DNA of 54,763 nucleotides from Parachlorella kessleri (taxonomy: Eukaryota; Chlorophyta; Trebouxiophyceae; Chlorellales; Chlorellaceae). Below the pieces are notes generated by a model. That model searched no databases and was not told the DNA's origin. It saw nothing but the letters and a program-made list of their open reading frames with translations. Positions 9,512 to 20,832 of this stretch are shown piece by piece. Every line of letters begins with the position of its first letter. The first letter of the stretch is position 1. Location: the NCBI GenBank assembly GCA_001598975.1, contig BBXU01000727.1, forward strand, positions 1 to 54,763. Direction: 5' to 3'. A program made the position numbers and the translations under genes.

Positions 9512-12500
9512 TCAGTCCACCTTTACTTCAGACACGGGGGGGCCATGCCTGGATGCCTCCTCCGCTCCAGGCAGCCGCAGCAGCTGGTCCAGGGCCTGCT
9601 GCAGGATGATCTTCTCGATGCGCACCAGCCGGGCCGCCACGGTGGCACGCGCGCCGGTGTGGGGGTCCGCTATGGTCGCCTCGTCCTGCTCTATCGTGGT
9701 CCTGTACCTGCACAGCCAGCCAGGAGGAGAAGCTGGGATCATAAGGAGGCCTTGATTTCAATTCGAGTTGAATTTGAAAGCTCAGTTGACAGGGGCGATG
9801 CTCTTAGGTCTAGCACCTACACCTCAGACTTCAGGTGCAGCTGGACACCTAGGCTTTCCGTTGAATGGCATCCCAGCAGGCCAAGGCATGTGCCGCCTGG
9901 GCTTGGCGGACGGGCGTTGCTCGTTGGCTGCACACCTCCAGCAGGCTCTGCACAACACCACTAGCACGGCATGGGTTGACTATGTAGAAAAAGTATACAA
10001 GAGAGACAGCCGCCCACGCGCCCCATCACACAACATCAAACCACTCCACCTCCGACCCACATGGTGAGCCTCTGCCGCAGGCGGGCCACCAACTGGCCCA
10101 GCAGTGCCGCCTCCACAGCCGTGCTCACGGGCGCCGCTTGCTCCCCAAACTGCACCGCTTCCAGCTCCTCTTCGCTGCCAGCGTGCACAAGCCGCATGTA
10201 CGGTAGCAGGTCGGCGGGAAGCGGCTGTAGCACGCAAACAGGCAGGCAGGCAGGGTGGAGCCATGACATTGGGATGCTTGAGAGGCCAAAATTCGCTCAA
10301 GCGTGGCAGCACACGCGGCGGCAGGTCAGTAAGCAGGGGCATGCTGCACCAGATACCTGTCCATAACAAAGCGCCAGGAAGGCCCTGACAGACCACAGCA
10401 TAGGCCACAGTGCAAGAGAGAGTCGGGGATCTCCGCTCAGGCGTGCCCACCTGGTTTCGCTGCAGCTGGAAAGTCTGCTGTGTGGATAGGTTGTGCGCCG
10501 CCAGCTTGTCCCGCTTTGCGCGGTACTGCGGGTCGGCGCTGGGGATGGTGACTGCACCACGCACACAACATGCAGCACTTCTACATGATATGCCACCTCG
10601 GCGCAGAACCTCAGGGGACCTAAATGCGCGTGCAAGGTATTCTAGGCATACGACAGTTGGCCAGAGATGGGTCTCTCGGCTGAACTCGGCTGGAAAGCAA
10701 CACATGCATGGCAGGCGAAGCGACTGCAGGGGCAATCTGATAAGCGTCCACCACTGCAGATGCTGCGGGTTTGATCCCGCATGGCGCCCATCTCCTGGGA
10801 GAGCTTCCCCACCCACCCGGCACACCACACATGTCACCCTGGCAAGCTCGCCGCTCATGACGCCCCATTAACAAACCCCCAACCCTCGTAATCCTGAGCC
10901 GGCCGTCGCAGCAGGTAATCATACATCTTCTTCTTGACCACCTTCCCATGCCTCACGCCTCACTTGACAGCGGCAGCTTGTCATATGGGTTGCTCTCATC
11001 CACGATGCCATAGTTGATCAGCAGCCGGCTGTTAGGCTGTGGGCCGCACCACGCCACCAGCGGCTCCCCCGGCTGGTAGGCCCTGTCAACAACCAGCTGC
11101 ACCTCCTTGCTGTCCTGCAAAAGAAATCAACAGCGCGGCGCATGTCATCATGCAACCCGGTTTTACATGCGCACACACCCCAGACATTGCCAGGAGGGTC
11201 ATCAAGTACAGCTCCAGCCTTACATTGCAGCATGTGCTGCCACGCACCAGCCCAGCTCCCCCCGCCCCCTCACCGCATCATACTGCAGCATGCACTTGGC
11301 GGTGCTGCTGTAGTTGAGCAAGGGCGGGCCCAGCGGCACCAGGGCAAAGCGCTTGGACAGCGGCACGCCCTGCATAGCGGCATTGGGCTCGGCGACAGAA
11401 GTCAGGCCCCTGGTATGGCGATGCACTAGTAAACTACTGGGGCTGCGCTGCGCCCTGCGAGTCTGCCTGCCACGCTGTGACTTGGTTGCAAATCCCTGCC
11501 TGGCCTAGGTAGCTGATGGCTGCCAATTGCAGCATTCTAGGTGATAGCACTTACTCGGCCAGCAGGCTATGGGCCCCGCTGAGGGCGGCCATGATCTCCT
11601 CTGCCCCAATTCCAGCTCCTCCAAGCTAGCAAGCACATTAACAGGAACTCACATCAGCTGCAAAGCATAGGAGATCAGCCATGATGTCCGACAAGTATGG
11701 GCTGCCACCACCCCCCTTGCCTGTAGGTGGACCACGGAGGCCTGCACGGCTGTGAACGCCTGCCGGAAGACGTCCAGGGGGAACTGTTCTGTGGGGATCT
11801 CGTATGGGTAGTGCTGCAGCACCAGGTGCAGAGCCCCAGCCCGTCAGGGGCCTAAGTACTAGGCTACAAGCCCGTGAAAGGAAGCGTGGGCAGCACATGC
11901 CGGTATAGCAGGCGGTGGATGTGCCCGTTTGGTCAGACCACACACGGGCATCCCTCCCCTGCCATGCTCAATCCGTCATTGAAGGACATCTGCTGGCTGC
12001 CAACAGCGTGCAAGTGGCAGCTCAGGCACGCCGTGCGGCATTGAGGGGGCAAGCCTCCTCACCTGGAACAGGCTGCCGCTCATGTACCACACCGTGTCCA
12101 GCTCCTCATACTCCCTCTCAATGCCCTGCCAGTGCACAGCAATGCACACTCCTTGGCTGCCTCTCTCCGCACGATGGCTTGCACATGGCTGTGAGAGCAT
12201 GAGGGTTGTACCGGCGGTGGTTGACCGCACCGGCCTTCAACCAGTCATATACAGTGCACGCTTTCCACCATACCAGCACGCTGTATTGTATGGTATCGCA
12301 ACGGCTGCCATCTCGACACCTCCCACACATTGCACTCCTCCCACACCACCACATCAGTTTGATCTGCTACTAGGAAACTCTGTTGACCGGTTCCGTTCTG
12401 CTCTACTATTCCTCCGTTCCATCGACAGGTCGACTGCATGAGAGAGTCACCGGCTGAGTCACCACCCACCCACCCACCCACCTCCAGCCGCTCCTTGATC

Positions 12501-13798
12501 TGCCCGATCACCGGGCTTCCCGCCAACAACTCCTCCCGCTGGTGCTCCGGCCACAGCAGCGGCGACTTGGCCCCCTGCGGCCCCCGCGCCTGCTGGTTGC
12601 CCAGCTCCTTGATGAAGGGCGCCCAGAAGCTCTCGCCGCCGCGCTTCTTCTCGTACGACAGGTACAGGGCCAGGCAGGCCAGCTCGCTCAGCTTGTTGGT
12701 AGTCAGAAGCTCCGCTGCAGGGAGGTCATTTGAGATGGACAAACTATTAAAACAAGTGAGATTGGCTAGATGGGATGAGCACGTCAGATGGGCTAGATGG
12801 GAATGAACTTGTGAGGTGGGCGACAGGGGACAAGCACGTGAGTTGGGGTAAATGGACCGAGGCGATGCGAGCCTATGGGAGGCAGCGCAGCAGTCTGGGT
12901 GTTGCCCTGGAGGCAACCCCAGATGGAAAGCACCAATGCTCAGGGTCAGGCACTTCAGCTTCAATGTCCAGGCAACAACACCCCAACGACACAAACCCGG
13001 AGTTGGGCGCGGTGACAGCTCATGCCTTAGTCAGCTGCCATCATCCTTCAAGACCTTAGGCAGGAGGCTGGCCATGCCGTACCTACAGCGCCATCTTCAA
13101 AGATGCGATCCAGCGTCACCACAAGCCTCTCGGGCACCCGCAGCGCCACGTCGCCAGGCTGCAGCGGCTCGGCAGCCACGGTCACATCGACCGGCTGCCC
13201 CTCCCTCACAAGTGTCTTCACACTGGCGCGCTGCTGGACCGCGCCCACGTCCTGCAGGGTGCAAAAGCGCAAGCATACAACCCCTACAGGGAGCTGGCTG
13301 GCAGACACTGTTAAGCTGTGCAACACACGCGGGTGAAGTGGGCTGTGCACATGCCGCAGCGAGCGCACTTGCAGGAAGGAGAAGGGAAATCAGGTTTCTT
13401 ATTGTGTAACCTTCGCTTGCTTGTCAAGCTGGACCCACCCCAGGCAGGGGAACCCTATCAAGACTTGGGGCAGGTACACTAGGCGCTTTTGCTGGAACCG
13501 ACACAGCCCTCGCTGGGATCCGCACAGGCTGGGCTCAGCCTCACCTTCATCCATTCCAGCATGCGAACAGCACTCCCTTGCGCATGAGCATGTCCTTGCG
13601 TGTGCTGAGCGACCGCCAGAACAGGGAGGGGCCCACGCGGTTTATGACACTGCAAGAAGCACATCGAGATTTAGTGTCACGTCGTGAGGTGACCATGCCC
13701 TGAAAACCCGAAAGGTTTAGCACCCTTACCGGGCCCCATGCTGGTCTCTGCAATACTGATTGCTGCTGCACAGCACAGAAAACCGGCTGTCGTAACAT
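9512..13798 (-). CDS. Plastid SET-domain methyltransferase of the Rubisco-methyltransferase family
   Basis: Eleven exons join in phase: 13798-13730, 13649-13545, 13251-13083, 12714-12482, 12125-12063, 11813-11721, 11369-11274, 11114-10964, 10551-10451, 10224-10061 and 9707-9512. They give 479 codons. The first two exons look like a transit peptide (MLRQPVFCAVQQQSVLQRPA). Family landmarks follow in order: LSELACLALYLSYEKKRGG, EYEELDTVWYMSGSLFQ, KRFALVPLGPPLLNYSS, VAWCGPQPNSRLLINYG, then the helical substrate-binding region (LLPYMRLVHAGSEEELE; YRTTIEQDEATIADP). These match plant plastid Rubisco LSMT-like SET proteins of the group with PLGPPLL. The usual NHS motif of the SET pocket is NYS here, so activity on Rubisco should not be assumed. 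The intron after exon 6 (from 11720) starts with GC, not GT. Confidence 0.9.
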
Positions 13799-14156
13799 AT
13801 CTTTTCCTCAGACTACGCCGGCAAGCTCGGCCTCCAATACTGATTGACAAGATGACGCTGCCAGCGTGGATGGCGGCAAGCGTTGGACTTGGACCTGTGC
13901 ATGCACGTGCAGGCCGTTGGCAGTCTTTGGGCGCCTGAAGGCAGCGTCTCGCACATTGGACGACCAGTATGGAAAACGTAGTTGTGATTTGTGGATAGTC
14001 AGTACTTAGCAAAATTTTTGGGAGGTTCATAAGATAAGGCTCACCGTGGCAACCCAGCGAGCGGTTCTGTTGCTGTATTGCAGGCTCATCTAAAGGGATA
14101 GGAGTTGTAGGACAGATCCGCCGCAGCAAATGCCTATTTACTACAGGTCAGGAAGG
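13799..14156. other. Short spacer upstream of the SET gene
   Basis: It probably holds the SET gene promoter and the 3' end of the cysteine-module gene. One minus-strand stretch near 14060-14010 (after an AG at the end of CCCTTTAG) could be a further exon of the upstream gene, but no family supports it. Confidence 0.35.
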
Positions 14157-17100
14157 CTACGGTGGGAAGGAAACCAAAGACATGTGGTCATTAGGCCAGC
14201 AGTAGGTAAAAACCGAACTGGAGGTCAAGTATTTCCAAGTGTAAGCCACCCTTAGCGCAACTCCTGAGCCCCCACACCCGGATGACATCCTGCTGCTCTG
14301 GCCACCACTGCCGTGCAGTCTGCCGCATGAACTCCTGAGGAAGCAAATGCCTGCTAGCCAGCTGGAGGGCTAGTAGGACGGGTGCTGCACAGGGCAATGC
14401 TGTCACTGTTACCAAGGAGTGCCAAGTTACTTGGTTGCTTAGCTGTGCCTGTCTTCAAAGTGGCAGTCAGCTGCAGCATGAGCCTTCCCAGGTGCATCAA
14501 ACCCTCATGCACAACATCTGGGGCTGGGCGGCAGGGTTGGGTTGCCCCCGACTCGCCGCCTGGCTAGCCGACCACTTTGCCCGCACTGGCAAGCCGGGTA
14601 AAGTCCGGAGGCAACTCACCAGCGCCCAGATGGGTTTCTTCCATAGGGGCACTCTCCTGAGTCAGGTGAGCCGGAAGGGGGCGGTGGGGAGCCGTTGCTG
14701 GGTGGAGGGGACGGTGAAGGTGGAGATGACGGTGAAGGGGCGCTGGAGGGCGCAGATGGGGGGCTGGGAGGCGGCGGGGGGCTGTTGCTGGGTGGTGGGG
14801 GTCTGGGCTGCCCGGAAGGTGGAGAGGGGGGCCTCGGAGGTGTGCCACCTCTGCAGCATTCGTAGGCAAGGTACTGACGCATGTGATGCACAGGAGGGCC
14901 AAGACCACCAGCCCAGGCACGAACGGCAGGGCACCGCTGTGCAGAGCAGCCAGTTGCTCCCACATTGACGATCCTCCCGAGGCTACGCTCAACCCTTTCA
15001 AGGGCACCGCACGCTTGCAGCTGGTCCCATGTGCAGGCATGGTGCTGCAGCCCTGAAGGACACCTGGGGCTGGCAATGCACACCGCGCATGCAAGCCACG
15101 CGTGCCACCTGCAGTAGCCTCACTCACGGCGCGGAAGTGAGTGTAGCCTGGAGGTTTGCTACCAGCTGCACCGAAGGCGGTGCAGCCACACTGCATACAG
15201 CAGCTCCCTGTGAAAATTCTGATCGGTAAGGGGCTGCACTGCCTTTAGTGGCACGGTCGTAGTCGTGGACCTTAAACACGATTGGTTATGGACTGTGTGG
15301 TGCTGGGAGCGAGTTGAGTACACTCCTCCTGTGTGCACTGGGGCTCCCTAATCCCACTCCCCATGTGCACTGGTTGGACGGGTTTTGGGAGTTTCCCGTC
15401 TGACACCCATGCACCCCAGCCCCAGATCGAACCCCGGCCGATATACTAGCTGGGCGGCTTGGAGTAGGCGCCCAAGTTGAGGATTCAAGTCTCCATATCC
15501 ATGAAAGCGAGGGCTAGCGGGCCATGTGATGAAGGGGTGGCGGCCAGCTAGCAGCGCTCGAGTGGTGCATGCCATCAAACCGGTCACCGTCAGTGTGTCA
15601 ATCCTAGCTGTGATTTCAAGACCCAAGGTCGTTCCATTGTGGTGGGGATCCAGTGGTTCAGCCTGCAGCAAACGGTAGTGACTGCCTGCCTAGTAGCAGC
15701 CTGATTGAGACTTCATTTCTAGGTGTGACAAGATTGTGACTGACCCGCAAGGGTGGTGGAAAGCTGTAAGACTAGACTAGTGGCACAAGCACGTACAGTC
15801 AGCCGCCCACTGCAGGGAGTCCTAACAGTGCCAAGAACCAGGTCACCCATGCATGACTCAAAGAACGTGCCAAAGGGAAGGACAACTCAGGCAGTCAGAT
15901 ACCTGGGACCCGGTGCTCCGGCAGGCACACCAGGCGTTTGGCACCTCTGCACATCCAAGGTAATGCTTGCGCTCAGGGGTGTGGTGGGAAGCTCTGGCAC
16001 AGTGCCTACTCCAAACGCTACTGCAAAGGATTGCTTTAAGCATCTGGCGTCCTGTATGTGAAGCAGCTACGCTTAGAGACACCTTGTGTGTGTGTGTTGG
16101 CCTGCGTCCCCCCTCCGCCCCCCCTGGCTACCAATGCAGACAGCCCACCACCACGCCAGTGTCCACCTCGCTGACAAAGGCATTATGTCATATCCGAGTC
16201 CACCCCACTAACCCAATCTCACACTGACCACCGCCTCCTAGCTCTCATTGGTAGCAATGGGTGCATGTGCAGCTGCCTTGGTTGCACAAATGCATGGCTT
16301 GGTCCACTCGGTTCCAAGGCAGTCAAAAATGGCTACAGGGGCTACAGCCATACCGAAATAAGAACCCCGCATGTGCACACCTTGCATGTTGCAGCGCACA
16401 GGTCGTTGTCCACGACTTCCTGCAGGTAGCAGTTCCCGATGTCCTGCACCAAGCATGCCGCCCTGTCCTGGTAAGGGAGTATACCAAAGACAAGCTCTCG
16501 TACTGACGATGATGCTGCTGAGCACAACGGAGGCCTATCAGTGGTAAACCACTTGGGCAACCAGCAGGCTTTTCAGAATAGAAACTACAAACGCATGCAG
16601 TGGATGCGGGCTAAGAACAGCTTGCGCTGGCTCACGCTGAGCTGCTTGCAGGAGATGTACGGTACACTCTTGTCCACGCACTGCCCTGAAGGCGGGCCTG
16701 CAGGCGGGGAAGTCAAAGGCAGACCCTGGATCACCTTGGACAGAGGAGATGCTCCTGGCGCACCGGTCACCCATAGAGATCTCTCTCATTCAGATTATGC
16801 AGGCGCCATGGCCGATGATGCATGCGCACCCGTAAGGGATGGCCTGCTAAGAACGAGAAGTGGGCCTGGTTGTCAGAAGCTCATGTCAGGAGTCCTGGCT
16901 GCCAGAGAGACAAGATCTGCTTGGAGCGCTGCGGAGATAGACAGTTCCCAGCTTTAACTGACGTTTCCTGCCCGGCCAACTGTTGCACAGTGCCTTGCAA
17001 ACCAACCAAACCCTACCCGGGGATGGTGCCGGCGGGCTGGGGTTGGGCGGTGGGGGGCTGGGCGAGGGTGGCGGCGAGGGCGCTATAACACAAGCAGCAA

Positions 17101-19214
17101 TGGGGACAGTTGTGCACAAAGGACACAGGCGTGACCAAGGTGGTATGCTCTGAGCAGGGACCGCATGCTTAGCGTGTTCTATAGCCCAACTTTGTCCAGC
17201 GACAACGGGATTCCAGCGAAGGCCAGCCATGCGGAAACCGTGCGTAGGCTTGGGTGACGGGCAGCCAGCCATAAAGCAGCACTTGGGCCTGGTTCACCCG
17301 CCAAGGCCTCTCGTCATCGGAAAGTTTCCCTGTGGCAGTGTGCCACACCACAAGCATGCGCTGGTCACCTGGTGTTGGGGGAGGCGGAGGGGGCGGGCTT
17401 GGCGATGGGCGCGGGGGTGGGGGTGAGGGTGGGGGTGCTGCCGGCTGGGAAGGCGCCGGGCTGCACACGACACAGCACAAGTTAGCGAGGACATGACAGC
17501 AAGGTGAGACCCGCGGGAGCTGAGCCAGGACTTGGGGCATCCATCAAATTGCCCTGCTTTGGGTGCAGTGACGAGGTGCAAAGCCAATGTAATTCCTTGT
17601 CCCTTGGTGTGTGGTGGGTGGGTGGGTGGTGGGGGGCGGCAACATCATGACATCGTGGGGCAGCCTGCCCGCAAATGCTGGACCCTGGCATGGGCACTGC
17701 AGGCTCCTGCCTGTGACTCACCCTGCTGCTGAGCACCGGCCACAGGTCTTGGCGCAGAGGTTGTTGCTCACAATGAAGTCTTCACCGCACTTGCCATAAG
17801 ACTGCAAACGCACCAGACCCAGCATGGGCAATGCAGTCGTCCTCTACAAGGCGCACAGCTCTCCCTCCGCTACAATTCGATGTCGTGAAACCCGAGCAGG
17901 CAGCAGGTACCACTACAGAGCTTGGTGGCTCACCGCTTGCTGAGCACAGCTGAAGTCAGCTGGCTCAAGGTCGTAGCAACCCTGGCTGCCGGGGACTGAG
18001 GGTGGCGTCGGAGCGGCAGAATTGGACGGAGGTATTTGGGTAGAGCCGGGCGTCGGTGCGGAAGAATTAGACGGAAGTGGTTGATTGGAGCTGGGGGTCG
18101 GGGCTCCAGAGCTGCACATGTAATCCGACCCATCTCTTCAGGTCCGGCATGTTGATAGATTTTGCGCTTGACAAGCGTGCAGCTACTTTACCAGGACGGA
18201 GGCCTCCCAGCACTCCTTATGATAGTCGCGCCGCATGTGGGTATTCCATCATCCACACACCGACCTTGAACAGCGGCCACAGGTTTTAGCGCACCTGCAT
18301 GCAATCAGGACACCGCAGCAGCTTTGAAGGCAGGCTTCGCGCACATGGCAGACCCACACTTATGCCATCCCTGCCTTGACAAGGACAGATGTGCATGTGG
18401 CAGTCGTGTTTTGTACGACAGGGAGAGTTGTGCTATACTTGGGTGACGCAGGCGAAGGGTGACAGCGTCTTGGGCATAGCCACCAGATGGCCACCCTTAC
18501 CAGTCATTGTCTATCATAAACTGCTGCCTGCACAGAAGCACACAGTGAACTGCGTCACTGAACCCAGCCTAGGTGCTACCTACGCCTTCCGCCAGGTTTT
18601 GAGTACCTGGTACCTGGGATGCAAGCACCTGCAACAACCACTGCTACTGCATGCAGCCCAGGAGCTTGGGGCACAGATTGCCCAGCAGGTCTGCCCCAGC
18701 TCTGTCCTAGAAGCAACGGTCGACACTCACTGACACTTCCCATATGCCTGCAGCAGCAGCAAGGTTGAAGCCGGGGTTGTGGACTTGTATGACAAGGTTG
18801 CATTACAGCAAGATATGAGTGGACATTGTTTGCCGAGTCAGAGCTTCAGCCAGCCAGCTTGGGTGGCCCTAAAACCCAAACCCTAATATTTATTGCCCAA
18901 AACCCTACCCCCAAATAGTGCCCAAGGCCAGCACATAGAAGAGGACAATGCTGGACTTACTGCCTGGTCAGAGCAGCTGAAGTCAGGTGGCTCCTTGTCG
19001 AAGCATGAGCCTGCAAAGTGTATGGTACCACCAATGCCACGGCGTCAAGGAGTGATGTGCGGCCCCCTGGACCAAGCACCTGCCCTGAAGGGGTGACAGC
19101 GTAGCGCAGGGAAGAACCCATGTCAAGCCGAGGCTCACCTGAGCTGACGGCTGCATGCAGCCCTTGCACAAGGGAGCACAGCAGCAGTGCTGTGACTACC
19201 CAGCGGCCTTGCAT
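14157..19214 (-). CDS. Secreted protein with three six-cysteine (ShKT-like) modules on Pro-rich linkers
   Basis: The first exon (19214-19139) codes a clear signal peptide (MQGRWVVTALLLCSLVQGLH). Phase-consistent exons then build three modules with identical spacing C-x9-C-x8-C-x10-C-x3-C-x2-C. Module 1 uses exons 19010-18961, 18747-18731, 18701-18675 and 18294-18265. Module 2 uses 18111-17934 and 17801-17722. Module 3 uses 16685-16636 and 16443 to about 16380. Linkers are Ser/Pro-rich: 18111 onward, 17460-17369 and 17082-17017 (PPPSPSPPPPNPSPP), and about 14850-14620. Modules end in motifs such as NNLCAKTCGRC and NDLCAATCKVC. This layout suggests an extracellular or cell-wall protein, comparable in style to chlorophyte pherophorin-like and ShKT-tailed wall enzymes. 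The 3' end is unsure: a last exon 14334-14157 fits by phase only, and I identify no catalytic domain. Confidence 0.72.
18868..18887 (+). repeat. Telomere-like CCCTAAA-type stretch
   Basis: CCCTAAAACCCAAACCCTAA resembles two to three imperfect plant-type telomere units (CCCTAAA) or a telo-box (AAACCCTAA). It lies inside an intron of the cysteine-module gene. It is too short to mark a chromosome end. Confidence 0.5.
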
Positions 19215-20832
19215 GGGCTGCCTTGTGGCTACCAGCTGTTGGAAACAGCAGGTGCTGATGCACACACTCTTGACTGGCCGGGTCGTCTCAATGCTTAATG
19301 GTGGAAGCTCTGCCCCGAAGTGGGTGCTGCAGCCAACCTGCAACATGCATGCATATGTGTGTTTGCGTCAGGTGTCTCTGCTTCTATGGATAATCAGGGC
19401 AGCCTAGATGCTATTGAAAGAGGGCAGCCCGCAGTACTGGTCAGTTCGGATAGCCAAAGGATTGCCCGACCAGCTGAACATTCCTTACTTGAGCCTGCCG
19501 TTAAGCAGCCCACTCTTGTCAAGAAAGTGGTGCTGAACTCGGTGGGTTTCTAGACAGAGGTCAGGAGGCCAGTGCCACTTGTAACTACCAGCAACTTTTA
19601 CACTGAAAGTGCTTTGTACACTGTACACTTGGCAACACCTTTGTCTAACAACCAGGGGCTTCGGCATCTGATGAGGGTCGCTGACCTGGCGGGTGGACCT
19701 CTTGGGCCAGTCCCACGGGCGTGCGCAGCGTGCTATGGGATCCTGGTGTCTGTGAGGAGTGTCATCTGCTCTTACCTTCCCGGATGCCTCCCATGCACAT
19801 GGGTACCGAAGGGCAGATGACTGTGCCACGTGTGTCGCAGCCCACATGGGCCATAAAGCGTGAGATGGCATGAGCCCATGCAGCTTTTGGGCTCACTTGC
19901 AACTAGGGCTTAGTAAGCAGGTGGCACCTTCACAAGTGTTGTGCAACAGTCTGTGCATACACAAGAACACAGACAGCTGGCCCTAAGTATGCCAAGTACT
20001 GCGGCACTCACAGCCTGTTGCACAAATGAGCCTATAGCACTGCAGTGCACTGTGAAGCGTACTCATTGACAGTAGTAGTCACAGCCTCCCCCAAGGGTCA
20101 AGCTGAATGGTGAAGCAAGGACATGGGATCCCACACCAGCCGTGCCAGGTTTCAGGTGCTGCTAACATCTCGCAGCATCAGGAATAACTGTGAGGCAGGC
20201 AACACTTCCACATTGCAGGATCTGGCACCCGTTGCAGAGGCAGCAGCAGCAGAGTTGGAGAACCCTCGAGCACAGCTGCTACCCTAAAGACAAATGCTGC
20301 TCTTACAGGGTAGCTTACGTGAATCAGATGCTTGGCCGACCCTAGGCCGCCTACCCAGCCCCTGTAAGGCAACCGCACAGCGCAAAGCGCTCCTGCCGAC
20401 CTCCACTTGCAAGACCTCAGTTTAACAGTCTCGGAGAGACCCAGCCCAGCCTGGTGATGAGGCGCAAAGGGCGGCGAAGAATAAGAATCAACCAGTGCTG
20501 TGGCGCATGCGCGCATGCAACTGCTGCCCAAAGTATGCCCCACATGAAACCACAACCACGGCAGGGACTAGCAGCATGAAATGGTGCCCAGTCTGATCAA
20601 AACTGAGAGTAGAGTTTGCATTGCGCGGACGTGAGACCTGCAGGGAGCCACAAATATCAAAGTAGCGCCTGTAACCCCTCCAGTTGCAGCCCACCAGCGG
20701 GGCGACCCGGCGGCAAGGCCAGTCTCAATGCCTACGATCCCTGTCATCCAACACCAACCCGTATAAGCCCTCGCCTGTCTGTTCATTATACCCACTGCCA
20801 AAGAGCAGTCATCCGCCGTACTCCAGACTTAC
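19215..20832. other. Spacer between the cysteine-module gene and KAS1
   Basis: It holds the promoter side of the cysteine-module gene and the 3' UTR side of KAS1, both on the minus strand. Long open frames on both strands (for example 20178-20555 minus) have GC-driven composition and no recognisable motif. I see nothing else. Confidence 0.5.

Noticed and set aside
10755..10775. T-arm-like hairpin TGCGGGTTTGATCCCGCA suggesting a tRNA
   Set aside because: No matching acceptor stem, anticodon arm or box A is found at the right distance; it lies inside a SET gene intron.
15425..15450. Box-B-like GGTTCGATCTGG on the minus strand, a possible tRNA or SINE
   Set aside because: No cloverleaf or box A could be built; a single short match is expected by chance.
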